Translations under genes and position numbers: made by a program
Part shown: positions 1 to 7,752 of the stretch, piece after piece
Numbering within the stretch: position 1 is the first letter of the stretch
How the letters are laid out: every line of letters begins with the position of its first letter
DNA from: Lentisphaeria bacterium
Lineage (GTDB): Bacteria; Verrucomicrobiota; Lentisphaeria; Oligosphaerales; Oligosphaeraceae
Assembly (NCBI GenBank): GCA_016287975.1
Contig: JAEEXV010000353.1
Span: 1 to 17,460 of the forward strand
DNA length: 17,460 nucleotides
Direction of reading: 5' to 3'
Notes under the pieces: generated by a model
What the model was told of the DNA's origin: nothing
The model's database searches: none
The model's input: only the letters and a program-made list of their open reading frames with translations

Positions 1-1
1 C

Positions 2-1762
2 CCGCGCGACTACCGCCTCCCGAACGACGCCTTCACCGTCGCCGACCACCAGGACGGCGTCATCGAAGTCCGCAACGCCGTCGGCCCCGCCCTGCGCGTC
101 TCCTCGCGCTGGCTCGTTCGCGGGCGCGCCGTGACGCTCCAGGGCAACGCCGCCCGCCACGGCGCGCTCGTGATCCGCCGCACCGTCGAGCGCACGCCCT
201 TCGGCGTCACCGTCCACGACCTCCTTGAAAACACAGGGAACGCGGACCTGCCCGTCGTCGTCGACAACGGCTTCGCCGCCGACCTCGGCGCCTTGCGCGA
301 GATGCGCCTCGCGGGCACCCGCCTCCCCGCCTTCAGCCTCTCCACCGACAACCTCTCCCAGCGCCAGTACTCGATGACGCCGCTCGTCTACCTTGGATAC
401 CCCGCCGCGGGCTACGGCGTCTACCTCGAAGACGACTGCTACCGAAACCAGTACTCCGCCATCACCGTGGGCGACACGCTCCACCTCGCCGACGACCTGT
501 TCTACCTCCCCCCGCGCTCCTCCTACTCCTTCACCTGGAAGATCTACCCCGTCCCCGACGCCGACTACTACACCCTCCTCAACGCGCTGCGCCAGGACTA
601 CCGACTCTTCCAGAAGATCCCAGGGCTCTTCGGCTTCATCTACCCCTATCCCAACGGCGACTACGACAAGTACTACCGCAAGCGCCTCACCACCCCGGAG
701 GCATTCAAGGCCTTCCTCGACGACACTGGCATGGCCAACCTCGCCACCCGGCCGTTCCTCCCCGACGGCAAGGAAAACCTCCCCCTCTACGGCTCCGAAC
801 CCGCCCAGGCCTGGCTCCAGGGCGTCGAGGCCACCCGCCGCAAGAACGCCATCCTCCGCCAGGCCGCCCCGCGCGTCCCCCTCCTCTGCTACACCGACAT
901 CCACCTCATCCGCACCAGCGGCTGGGACGACATCATCGGCGGCACCAAATGGCGCGAACGCCTCGCCGACAGCGTCGTCACCAACGCCTTCAACGAACCC
1001 GTCCCCTACCGCTCTGGATACCTCTACCACGTCGCGCCGCGCCTCGACAATGCCGCAGGCAGGCAGATCCTCGCCAACTTCCAGACCATCCTCGGCCCCC
1101 TCGGCTTCGACGGATTCTTCCTCGACGAATGGGACCACTCCAACGTCCGCGTCGCCTTCAACCGCCAGGACGGCCGCACCGCCCTCCTCGACGCCAAGGG
1201 CGCCATCGCCCGCAAGGTCGCGCTGATTCCACTCTACTGCAAGGAGTTCCAGGAGCACGTCGGCCGTCTCGCCACCGCCAATGGACGCCTCTGCTATGCC
1301 AACCAGTTCGACTGCCTCGCCTCACTCATGCAACTGCCGATCATCCACTTCGCCGAACCCGTCGCCCGCGTGGAGGAATACCTCCTCCGCGCCGCGCAGG
1401 CCAGCCGCACCCCGCTCACGCTCGGCTGCAAGGGCAACAGCAATGTCTGGCTCGACCTCCGCTACTTCCTGCGCTACGGCATCGCCACCTGCTACTACTC
1501 CGCCCGCCTCACTGGCGACCATCCCCTCAAAAAACTCTACCCCGTCACCATCCGCGAAATCCACCCGGGCGTCATCTTCGGCACCGACCGCATCTTCACC
1601 TGCCTCCCAGGCACCTACACCCTCGGCGACAACCGAAAACTCACCGCCTACATCTACGGCGGACCAAACGGACAACTCGCACGCACCCTCACCGCCGACG
1701 GCACCATCACCCTCCCCCTCGACCCCGACACGGAAGCCGCCGTCATCATCGCCGAAAAATAG
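2..1762 (+). CDS. Putative TIM-barrel glycoside hydrolase-like protein, 5'-truncated
   Basis: The frame is open from the left edge of the window, so the true start lies upstream; 586 residues are visible. I do not recognise the exact family. The first ~185 visible residues look like a beta-sandwich rich in aromatic and acidic residues. After that comes a barrel-like region with strand-end acids: YTDIH near 299-303, and GFDGFFLDEW with Asp375 and Glu376 (counted from the first visible codon) as candidate active-site or sugar-binding acids. FAEPVARVEEY follows further on. The last ~70 residues again look like beta-sandwich (TYTLGDNRKLTAYIYGG), as in many glycosidases. The next genes make glycogen, but a 179-base gap and a putative promoter separate them, so co-transcription is uncertain. 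The role as a glycosidase is inferred from fold-like features, not from a recognised catalytic signature. A non-catalytic sugar-binding barrel is possible. Confidence 0.6.
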   Translation, partial: PRDYRLPNDAFTVADHQDGVIEVRNAVGPALRVSSRWLVRGRAVTLQGNAARHGALVIRRTVERTPFGVTVHDLLENTGNADLPVVVDNGFAADLGALREMRLAGTRLPAFSLSTDNLSQRQYSMTPLVYLGYPAAGYGVYLEDDCYRNQYSAITVGDTLHLADDLFYLPPRSSYSFTWKIYPVPDADYYTLLNALRQDYRLFQKIPGLFGFIYPYPNGDYDKYYRKRLTTPEAFKAFLDDTGMANLATRPFLPDGKENLPLYGSEPAQAWLQGVEATRRKNAILRQAAPRVPLLCYTDIHLIRTSGWDDIIGGTKWRERLADSVVTNAFNEPVPYRSGYLYHVAPRLDNAAGRQILANFQTILGPLGFDGFFLDEWDHSNVRVAFNRQDGRTALLDAKGAIARKVALIPLYCKEFQEHVGRLATANGRLCYANQFDCLASLMQLPIIHFAEPVARVEEYLLRAAQASRTPLTLGCKGNSNVWLDLRYFLRYGIATCYYSARLTGDHPLKKLYPVTIREIHPGVIFGTDRIFTCLPGTYTLGDNRKLTAYIYGGPNGQLARTLTADGTITLPLDPDTEAAVIIAEK

Positions 1763-1843
1763 CCACGCCCACGCCAGTTCGGCGCGCCCCAGACGGCTTT
1801 TTTTCCCGACACCGCCGCCGCATCGGCGTCAAGGCATTACATT

Positions 1844-1874
1844 ATGACGCTTTACTAAACGAAAGCGTTAGAAT
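1844..1874 (+). promoter_or_regulatory. Putative glgA promoter with LacI/cre-like operator
   Basis: A 7-bp perfect inverted repeat, ACGCTTT (1847-1853) and AAAGCGT (1862-1868), is separated by 8 bases. The right arm lies in CGAAAGCGTTAGAA (1860-1873), which matches 12 of 14 positions of the cre consensus (TGWAARCGYTWNCW) bound by LacI-family regulators such as CcpA. A weak sigma70-like pair, ATGACG (1844-1849) and TAGAAT (1869-1874) with a 19-base spacer, would bracket the palindrome, so a bound repressor would block polymerase. The motif match is seen; the promoter and the regulator family are inference. Confidence 0.4.
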
Positions 1875-1941
1875 GAATTATGCCCACGGATTCGGCCAAA
1901 GGCGCCAAATCCGCGCATTGTCTTTGTCTTTTGCAATTCCC

Positions 1942-3609
1942 ATGTCCACTTCCCCTTCCATTCCACTTGTCCCGACGAAGAGCGACGAAGAGTTGCTTGA
2001 GAGCGCCTCCCCCGTGAAGGTGCTGACCACCCCCGATTCATCGCCGTCCCGCCCGAAGATCCTGGTGGTGACGCCTGAGATCACCTATCTGCCGCACCGC
2101 ATTGTGGAGAACCAGTATGCGATCAGCCAGTATTCGGCGCTGGGCGACCAGGCGGTCAACTACTCCTCGAAGGCAGGCGGCCTCGCCGACGTCTCGGCCT
2201 CGCTGGTCTCCGCGCTCTACGACATGGGCGCGGACGTGCACATCGCCCTGCCCTTCTACCGCCGCATCTACCACATCGACCCCGACAAGCTCGACCACTA
2301 CGAGAAGCGCCGCGCGAAACTGACCAGCCAGATGCCCGAGGAACGCGTGCATTTCGCGAAGGACTACATCTTCAACTACCGCGAGCGCGTCTATTCCGCC
2401 GACCCCAACCGCTCGGTCCACATCAGCCTCGCCTTCCAGCGAGAGGTCATCAACCACACCATCCCCGAACTCCAGCCCGACCTGGTCCACTGCAACGACT
2501 GGATGACAGGACTCATCCCCGCCTTCGCGCGCAGGATGCACATCCCCAGCCTCTTCACCGTCCACAACATCCACACCCAGAAGACCACGATGGAGGAAAT
2601 GGAGAACGCGGGCATCGACGCCGCCTTCTTCTGGCAGAACCTCTACTTCGAACGCAGGCCCTTCTCCTACGAGGAATCCCGCTCCACCAACCGCGTCGAC
2701 TTCCTCACCTCGGGCATCTTCGCCTCCCATTTCATCAACACCGTATCCCCCACCTTCCTGCGCGAAATCGCCGACGGATGGCACCCTTTCATCCCTGACT
2801 ACATCCGCAACGAAATCGCCAACAAATACTACGCAGGTGTCGCCGCGGGAATCCTCAACGCCCCCGACCCCGACGATTCGCCCGACTGCGACCCCGCCCT
2901 CGTCCGCAACTACACCCCGCAGACCCACGTCGAGGGCAAGCGCGAAAACAAACTCGCCTTCCAGCAGCGCGTCGGCCTCCAGCCCAACCCCGACGCACCG
3001 CTCTTCTTCTGGCCCTCCCGCCTCGACCCCATCCAGAAAGGGCCGCAACTGCTCGCCGACATCCTCTACCATGTCATCGACAAATACTGGGACCGCCAGC
3101 CCCAGTTCGCCTTCGTCGCCGACGGCCCCTACCAGCATGTCTTCCGCTCCATCGCCGACCACCACCAGTTCCACAACCTCATCGCCGTCCTCGACTTCGA
3201 CAAGAACCTCTCCAAACTCGGCTACGCCGCCTCCGACTTCGTCCTCATGCCCTCCCGCTACGAGCCGTGCGGCCTGCCGCAGATGGTCGGCCCCATCTAC
3301 GGAAGCCTCCCCGTCGTCCACGACACGGGCGGCCTCCACGACACCGTCACCATGCTCGACCCGTTCGCCCATACAGGCGGCGGCTTCATCTTCCACGACT
3401 TCGACGACCAGGGGCTCTTCTGGGCCATCGACCAGGCCATGGCGTTCCACGCCCTCCCGCTGGAGCACCGCGCCGCCGAGGTCACGCGCGTCATGAACGA
3501 GGCCAAGTCCCGCTTCAACCACCACCAGACCGCCCAGGCCTACATCGAGCTCTACGAGAAGATGCTCAACCGCCGCCTCGTCGAATGGACCACGCCCGCC
3601 CCCAACTGA
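1942..3609 (+). CDS. glgA: Glycogen/starch synthase, GT5 family (divergent)
   Basis: This enzyme transfers glucose from a nucleotide sugar (ADP-glucose in bacteria) to the non-reducing end of an alpha-1,4-glucan in the cytoplasm. The 555 residues have the GT-B layout: a first strand PKILVVTPEI (38-47), the donor/acceptor loop SSKAGGLADV around Lys77, VHCNDWMTGL, VHNIHTQ, GILNAPDP, SRLDPIQKG (359-367) and the C-terminal signature PSRYEPCGLPQ (438-447, Glu441 matching the conserved catalytic-domain acid). Unlike classical GlgA, about 30 residues separate the first strand from K-x-G-G-L instead of about five. There is also a ~37-residue N-terminal tail. I chose the ATG at 1942 because the upstream in-frame ATG at 1873 overlaps the operator-like palindrome. 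No clear ribosome site is visible. The next gene, the branching enzyme, begins 7 bases after the stop. Confidence 0.93.
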   Translation: MSTSPSIPLVPTKSDEELLESASPVKVLTTPDSSPSRPKILVVTPEITYLPHRIVENQYAISQYSALGDQAVNYSSKAGGLADVSASLVSALYDMGADVHIALPFYRRIYHIDPDKLDHYEKRRAKLTSQMPEERVHFAKDYIFNYRERVYSADPNRSVHISLAFQREVINHTIPELQPDLVHCNDWMTGLIPAFARRMHIPSLFTVHNIHTQKTTMEEMENAGIDAAFFWQNLYFERRPFSYEESRSTNRVDFLTSGIFASHFINTVSPTFLREIADGWHPFIPDYIRNEIANKYYAGVAAGILNAPDPDDSPDCDPALVRNYTPQTHVEGKRENKLAFQQRVGLQPNPDAPLFFWPSRLDPIQKGPQLLADILYHVIDKYWDRQPQFAFVADGPYQHVFRSIADHHQFHNLIAVLDFDKNLSKLGYAASDFVLMPSRYEPCGLPQMVGPIYGSLPVVHDTGGLHDTVTMLDPFAHTGGGFIFHDFDDQGLFWAIDQAMAFHALPLEHRAAEVTRVMNEAKSRFNHHQTAQAYIELYEKMLNRRLVEWTTPAPN

Positions 3610-3616
3610 CCTGTCA

Positions 3617-5632
3617 ATGACCACCCCCGACGGACCATCACAATCGGCGTCCAGCCCCTTCTTCCAGGATCCGATGCTCCTGCCATACCAGGAGGTCTAC
3701 GACCGCCGCCAGGCATTCATCGCCCGCCGCCGCGCCGAAGTCCTCGGCGACCGCCAGAACCTGCTGGAGGTCGCCGACTGGCACCGCCACTACGGCCTCC
3801 ACCGCCTCCCCTCGGGCAACTGGATCTTCCGCGAATGGCTCCCCTACGCCACTGGCGCCGTCCTCCTCGGCGAGTTCAATGACTGGAACGCCTCCTCCTG
3901 GTTCGAACTCCATCCCGTCGCAGGCACCGAGGACTGGGAAATCGAACTCCCCGCCCCCATGCTCCACCACGGCCAGAAGTACCAGCTCTTCGTCGAATGG
4001 CCAGGCGGCTCTGGCTGGCGCCTCCCCTCCGCCGTCCAGTGCGTCGAACGCGAACGCCAGGAAAACGGCCACATTCTCTTCAACGCAAAGGTCTGGGAAC
4101 CCGAAACGCCGTTCCAGTGGCGGCACGACCGCTATCCCCGCCCCAGCATCCCATTCATCTACGAGGCCCATACTGGCTGCGCCCAGCAGGAACCCAAGGT
4201 CGGCACCTTCCGCGAATTCCGCGAAAACATCCTCCCGCGCATCGCCAGCGCAGGATACAACTGCCTGCAGCTGATGGCCGTCGCCGAGCACCCGTACTAC
4301 GCATCCTTCGGCTACCACGTCGCCAACTTCTTCGCCGTCACCGACCTCTTCGGAACCCCCGACGACTTCAAGGCCCTCGTCGACGCCGCACACGCCCTCG
4401 GCATCGCCGTCATCATGGACCTCGTCCACTCCCACGCCGTCAAGAACGAACTCGAAGGCATCGGCCAGCTCTGCGGCCGCCAGGAGCAGTTCTTCCACGT
4501 CGGCGCCAGAGGCGAGCACCCCGCCTGGAACTCCTACTGCTTCGACTACAGCAAACCCCAGGTCTGCCGCTTCCTCCTCTCCAACTGCCGCTTCTGGCTC
4601 GAAGAATACCACCTCGACGGCTTCCGCTTCGACGGCGTCACCAGCATGCTCTATTTCGACCACGGCCTCGGCCGCGCCTTCACCTCCTACGACGACTATT
4701 TCGACGCCAATGTCGACTGGGATTCCCTCGCCTATCTCACCCTCGCCAACGAACTCTGCCACTCCCTCGGAAAGCCCGTCTGGACCATCGCCGAGGACGT
4801 CTCGGGAATGCCAGGACTCGCCCTCCCGATCCAGCAGGGCGGCGTCGGCTTCGACTTCCGCCTCGCCATGGGAATCACCGACTACTGGTTCAAGCTCCTC
4901 GACCGCCTCGACGAATGCTGGAACGTCGGCGAACTCTGGCACGAACTCAACAACCGACGCCACGAGGAAAAGACCATCTCCTACGTCGAATGCCATGACC
5001 AGGCCATCGTCGGCGGACAGACCTTCCTCTACCGATGCCTCGGAAACACCATGTACGACGCAATGGACATCCAGCAGGACAACTTCATCGTCGCCCGCGG
5101 CATCGCCCTCCACAAGCTCGCCCGCCTCGCCACCGCCGCCACCGCAGGCGGCGGATACCTCAACTTCATGGGCAATGAATTCGGGCACCCCGAATGGATC
5201 GACCTTCCCCGCGAAGGCAACGGATGGTCCCTCGACCACGCCCGCAGACGCTGGGACCTGCGCGACAATCCCGCCCTCCGATACCATCACCTCGCCCGCT
5301 TCGACCGCGACGTCCTCCTCCTCCTGCGCCGACACCCGAACTTCTTCCGCCAGCCCGCGCGGCTACTCTGGTTGGACGAGGAAATGCACGCCTTCGCCTT
5401 CGAGCGCGACGGGCTTCTCTTCCTCTGCAACTTCCATCCGACCCGCTCCTACGCCGACCTGCCCATCCCCGCGCCGCGCCCCGAATACCGCCTCCTCCTC
5501 GACAGCGACGCCCCCGAATACAGCGGACACGGCCGCGTCCAGCCAGGCCAGCACTATTTCGCCTCGGGCGAAGGCCCCGACCAGGCCATCCAGGTCTATC
5601 TCCCCACCCGCACCGCGCTCATCCTGGAGTGA
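3617..5632 (+). CDS. glgB: 1,4-alpha-glucan branching enzyme, eukaryotic-type GH13 (GH13_8-like)
   Basis: This enzyme cuts alpha-1,4-glucan chains and re-attaches them through alpha-1,6 bonds, completing glycogen made by the adjacent synthase. The 671 residues comprise a short helical N-terminus, a CBM48-like domain (about 60-145, with EFNDWN), the GH13 barrel from about residue 180, and a C-terminal beta domain. Catalytic features are all present: GYNCLQLMAVAEHPYY and SFGYH (214-234), MDLVHSH (267-273), the nucleophile Asp339 in GFRFDGVTSML, the acid/base Glu393 in TIAEDVSGMP, and the third acid Asp461 in ECHDQ. These strings resemble animal and plant branching enzymes and GH13_8 bacteria more than the E. 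coli GlgB type. The ATG is 7 bases after the glgA stop, with no obvious Shine-Dalgarno, so translational coupling is likely. The assignment to branching enzyme is firm; the subfamily is from motif memory. Confidence 0.95.
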   Translation: MTTPDGPSQSASSPFFQDPMLLPYQEVYDRRQAFIARRRAEVLGDRQNLLEVADWHRHYGLHRLPSGNWIFREWLPYATGAVLLGEFNDWNASSWFELHPVAGTEDWEIELPAPMLHHGQKYQLFVEWPGGSGWRLPSAVQCVERERQENGHILFNAKVWEPETPFQWRHDRYPRPSIPFIYEAHTGCAQQEPKVGTFREFRENILPRIASAGYNCLQLMAVAEHPYYASFGYHVANFFAVTDLFGTPDDFKALVDAAHALGIAVIMDLVHSHAVKNELEGIGQLCGRQEQFFHVGARGEHPAWNSYCFDYSKPQVCRFLLSNCRFWLEEYHLDGFRFDGVTSMLYFDHGLGRAFTSYDDYFDANVDWDSLAYLTLANELCHSLGKPVWTIAEDVSGMPGLALPIQQGGVGFDFRLAMGITDYWFKLLDRLDECWNVGELWHELNNRRHEEKTISYVECHDQAIVGGQTFLYRCLGNTMYDAMDIQQDNFIVARGIALHKLARLATAATAGGGYLNFMGNEFGHPEWIDLPREGNGWSLDHARRRWDLRDNPALRYHHLARFDRDVLLLLRRHPNFFRQPARLLWLDEEMHAFAFERDGLLFLCNFHPTRSYADLPIPAPRPEYRLLLDSDAPEYSGHGRVQPGQHYFASGEGPDQAIQVYLPTRTALILE

Positions 5633-5640
5633 CCCCCGCC

Positions 5641-6927
5641 ATGCGCCTGCCCCTCGACCTCTTCCTCGCCCTGAGGTATCTCAAGCCCAAACGCACCTTC
5701 CTCTCCGTCATCAGCCTGCTCTCCGTGCTCGGGCCGCTCCTCGGCGTCGCCATCCTCATCATCGTCACCGCCATCATGGCGGGCTTCGAGCACAACATCA
5801 AGGCCGGCATCATGAACATGCAGGCCCATGTCACCGTCTATCCCACCCATCCCTCTGGCGCCTTCACCGACCCCGCAACCATCATCCAGGCCCTCGAGAC
5901 CGAAGGCAAGGCGCAGCATCTCCGCGCCACCCCCGTCATCGAGGGCACCGCGCTCGTGCAGCTCCGCGACACCGTCTATCCCAAGATCGTGCGCGGCATC
6001 GACCCCGACAGCGAGGCCCGCGCCACCAACATCCAGGCCAAGTTCGACCCCCGCGGATTCCGCCTCGCCGAAAAGCAGGCCATCCTCGGATACAGCCTCG
6101 CCGACCACCTCCGCCTCCATCTCGGCTCGCAGTTCCTCATCCACTCCCCCGCGCGCCTCACCAGCAACATCTCCTGGCGAAAGGACGGCAAGGTCGAGGT
6201 CCGCGAACCCGATGAACTCTACCTCCCCGAGGAATGCACCGTCGCGGGATTCTACACCATGGGCGTCTCCGACTACGACGACAACATCATCATCCTCCAT
6301 ATCGACCAGGCCGCCCAGCTCTTCGGCATCGACTGGGGAACCGCCACCTCCATCCAGGCCGTCGTCGACAACCCCATGGACCTGCACCGACTCGCCACCG
6401 ACATCCGCACCCGACACCCAGAATGGCATGTCATCACCTGGCAGGAAAAAAACAAACTCCTCTTCGACACCCTCCAGAACGAAAAGACCCTCATGAGTTT
6501 CCTCATGACCTTCATCGTCCTCGTCGCATCCTTCGCCATCGCCGCCACCCTCATCACCGTCGTCGTCCAGAAAACCCGCGAAATCGGAATCCTCAAGGCC
6601 GTCGGCGTCTCCAGCCCCGCCATCGCACGCATCTTCCTCCTCCAGGGCGCCATCATCGGCTCCCTCGGCACCGCCCTCGGCACCGCCGCAGGACTCCTCG
6701 TGATCCACTACCGCGACGCCATCGCGCGAATCCTCTCCCGCATCCTCGGCCACGAGATCTTCCCCGCCCAGCTCTACCACCTGACCTCCATCCCCGCCCG
6801 CGTCTTCCCCGCCGACCTCGTCCGAATCATCCTCTCCAGCCTCGTCATCTGCATCTTCGCCGCCCTCATCCCCGCCCTCTACGCCTCCGCATTCTCCCCC
6901 GCGCAATCCCTCCGCTCCGACGACTGA
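5641..6927 (+). CDS. LolC/LolE-family ABC transporter permease (lipoprotein release)
   Basis: This is an inner-membrane subunit of the machine that extracts lipoproteins from the inner membrane for delivery to the outer membrane. The 428-residue protein has the LolC/E four-helix plan: one N-terminal membrane segment (about 20-46), a large periplasmic MacB-like domain (about 47-285), then three segments near 287-309, 331-356 and 394-419, with the FtsX-like cytoplasmic loop TREIGILKAVG between the second and third. Length fits the family (~400-415). The start at 5641 follows the branching-enzyme stop by 8 bases, and a GGAG at 5626-5629 is a possible ribosome site. Only one permease gene is present next to the ATPase, so the complex may be a homodimer, as proposed for LolF-type systems, or its partner may lie elsewhere. 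LolC cannot be told from LolE or LolF here, so no symbol is given. Confidence 0.9.
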   Translation: MRLPLDLFLALRYLKPKRTFLSVISLLSVLGPLLGVAILIIVTAIMAGFEHNIKAGIMNMQAHVTVYPTHPSGAFTDPATIIQALETEGKAQHLRATPVIEGTALVQLRDTVYPKIVRGIDPDSEARATNIQAKFDPRGFRLAEKQAILGYSLADHLRLHLGSQFLIHSPARLTSNISWRKDGKVEVREPDELYLPEECTVAGFYTMGVSDYDDNIIILHIDQAAQLFGIDWGTATSIQAVVDNPMDLHRLATDIRTRHPEWHVITWQEKNKLLFDTLQNEKTLMSFLMTFIVLVASFAIAATLITVVVQKTREIGILKAVGVSSPAIARIFLLQGAIIGSLGTALGTAAGLLVIHYRDAIARILSRILGHEIFPAQLYHLTSIPARVFPADLVRIILSSLVICIFAALIPALYASAFSPAQSLRSDD

Positions 6928-6932
6928 TCCAC

Positions 6933-7604
6933 ATGACGACCGCCAACGCCGACATCCTCTACCGCATCTCCCACCTCAAACGGGACTTCCGACTCCAGCG
7001 CGGCGTCATCCACGTCCTCCAGGACCTCACCCTCGACATCCTCGACCACTCCTGGACCGCCCTCGTCGGACGCTCGGGCTCAGGCAAGACCACCCTGCTC
7101 CAGCTCCTCGGCGGCCTCGACCGCCCCACCTCAGGATCCATCCTCTTCCGAGGCGAAGATCTCGCCCGACTCTCAGGCGCACGACTCACCGCCCTCCGAC
7201 GACGCGAGTTCGGCTTCGTCTTCCAGTCCTACCACCTCCTCCCCGAACTCTCCGCCCTCGAAAACGCCGCCCTGCCCGCCCTCCACTGGGGCGACGCGCG
7301 CGACGAGACCTACGCCCGCGCCCGCGAACTCCTCGTCTCCTTCGGCCTTGAAAGCCGTCTCCAGCACCGCCCGCACGAACTCTCAGGAGGCGAACAGCAG
7401 CGCGTCGCCATCGCCCGCGCCCTCATCAACCGCCCCAGGGTCATCCTCGCCGACGAGCCCACTGGCAATCTCGACGCCGCCGCCGCCAGCAAGGTCGTCT
7501 CCATCTTCCAGCGCCTGCACCACGAGCAGCATCTCACCATCGTCATGGTCACCCACGACCCCAATATCGCAAAACTCGCCACCAACCAGTTCCGCCTCGG
7601 CTGA
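6933..7604 (+). CDS. lolD: LolD-type ABC transporter ATP-binding protein
   Basis: This cytoplasmic ATPase powers the LolC/E-type permease encoded 5 bases upstream. The 223 residues include Walker A GRSGSGKTT (46-54), the Q-loop region VFQSYHLLPELSALEN, the ABC signature LSGGEQQRVAIARA (from 150), Walker B VILADEPTGNLD (from 170) and the H-loop VTHDP. The QSYHLLPELSALEN and EPTGNLD strings are typical of the LolD/MacB/FtsE branch. Length matches LolD (~225-235). The ATG at 6933 follows the permease stop (6925-6927) by 5 bases, so the pair is almost certainly co-transcribed. No Shine-Dalgarno is apparent. The symbol rests on context plus family motifs; a MacB-type or other efflux ATPase is the main alternative. 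Confidence 0.9.
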   Translation: MTTANADILYRISHLKRDFRLQRGVIHVLQDLTLDILDHSWTALVGRSGSGKTTLLQLLGGLDRPTSGSILFRGEDLARLSGARLTALRRREFGFVFQSYHLLPELSALENAALPALHWGDARDETYARARELLVSFGLESRLQHRPHELSGGEQQRVAIARALINRPRVILADEPTGNLDAAAASKVVSIFQRLHHEQHLTIVMVTHDPNIAKLATNQFRLG

Positions 7605-7634
7605 AACCGACGATGGTCGCGCACCGCGCCCGTA

Positions 7635-7655
7635 GCCACGGCGTCCCGCCGTGGC
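7635..7655 (+). repeat. 9-bp perfect inverted repeat, possible terminator or REP-like palindrome
   Basis: GCCACGGCG (7635-7643) pairs perfectly with CGCCGTGGC (7647-7655) around a TCC loop, 31 bases after the lolD stop. There is no T-tract, so an intrinsic terminator is not proven. The sequence is self-contained and looks like the short GC-rich palindromes often scattered between bacterial genes. The rest of 7605-7752 shows no gene and no clear promoter. Confidence 0.6.
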
Positions 7656-7752
7656 GCCCCCGCCGAGCAAACCAGCCCCGCCCGTCCTACGTTAAGCCAG
7701 CGGCATTTACGCCCCAGCGACATCGGTCTTCAGCCCCATCCCATAGCATTCC

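Noticed and set aside
1751..1804. Rho-independent terminator after the first gene (T-run at 1798-1804)
   Set aside because: The nearest stems (GCCGAA/TTCGGC and a 4-bp CGCC/GGCG) are weak and 14 or more bases from the T-run.
949..1941. Long upstream extension of the glycogen synthase frame
   Set aside because: It is Arg/Pro/His-rich out-of-frame translation of the preceding gene; conserved sequence begins only after 1942.
1873..1941. Alternative ATG start for glycogen synthase at 1873
   Set aside because: It overlaps the operator/-10 region and adds residues unlike the family; not fully excluded.
2038..3624. 528-codon open frame on the - strand opposite glycogen synthase
   Set aside because: Same shadow effect; no recognisable domain, and the + strand is clearly GT5.
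3638..5335. 565-codon open frame on the - strand opposite the branching enzyme
   Set aside because: It is an antisense shadow created by C-rich third codon positions; its product is Val/Glu/Gly-rich low-complexity sequence, while the + strand carries all GH13 motifs.
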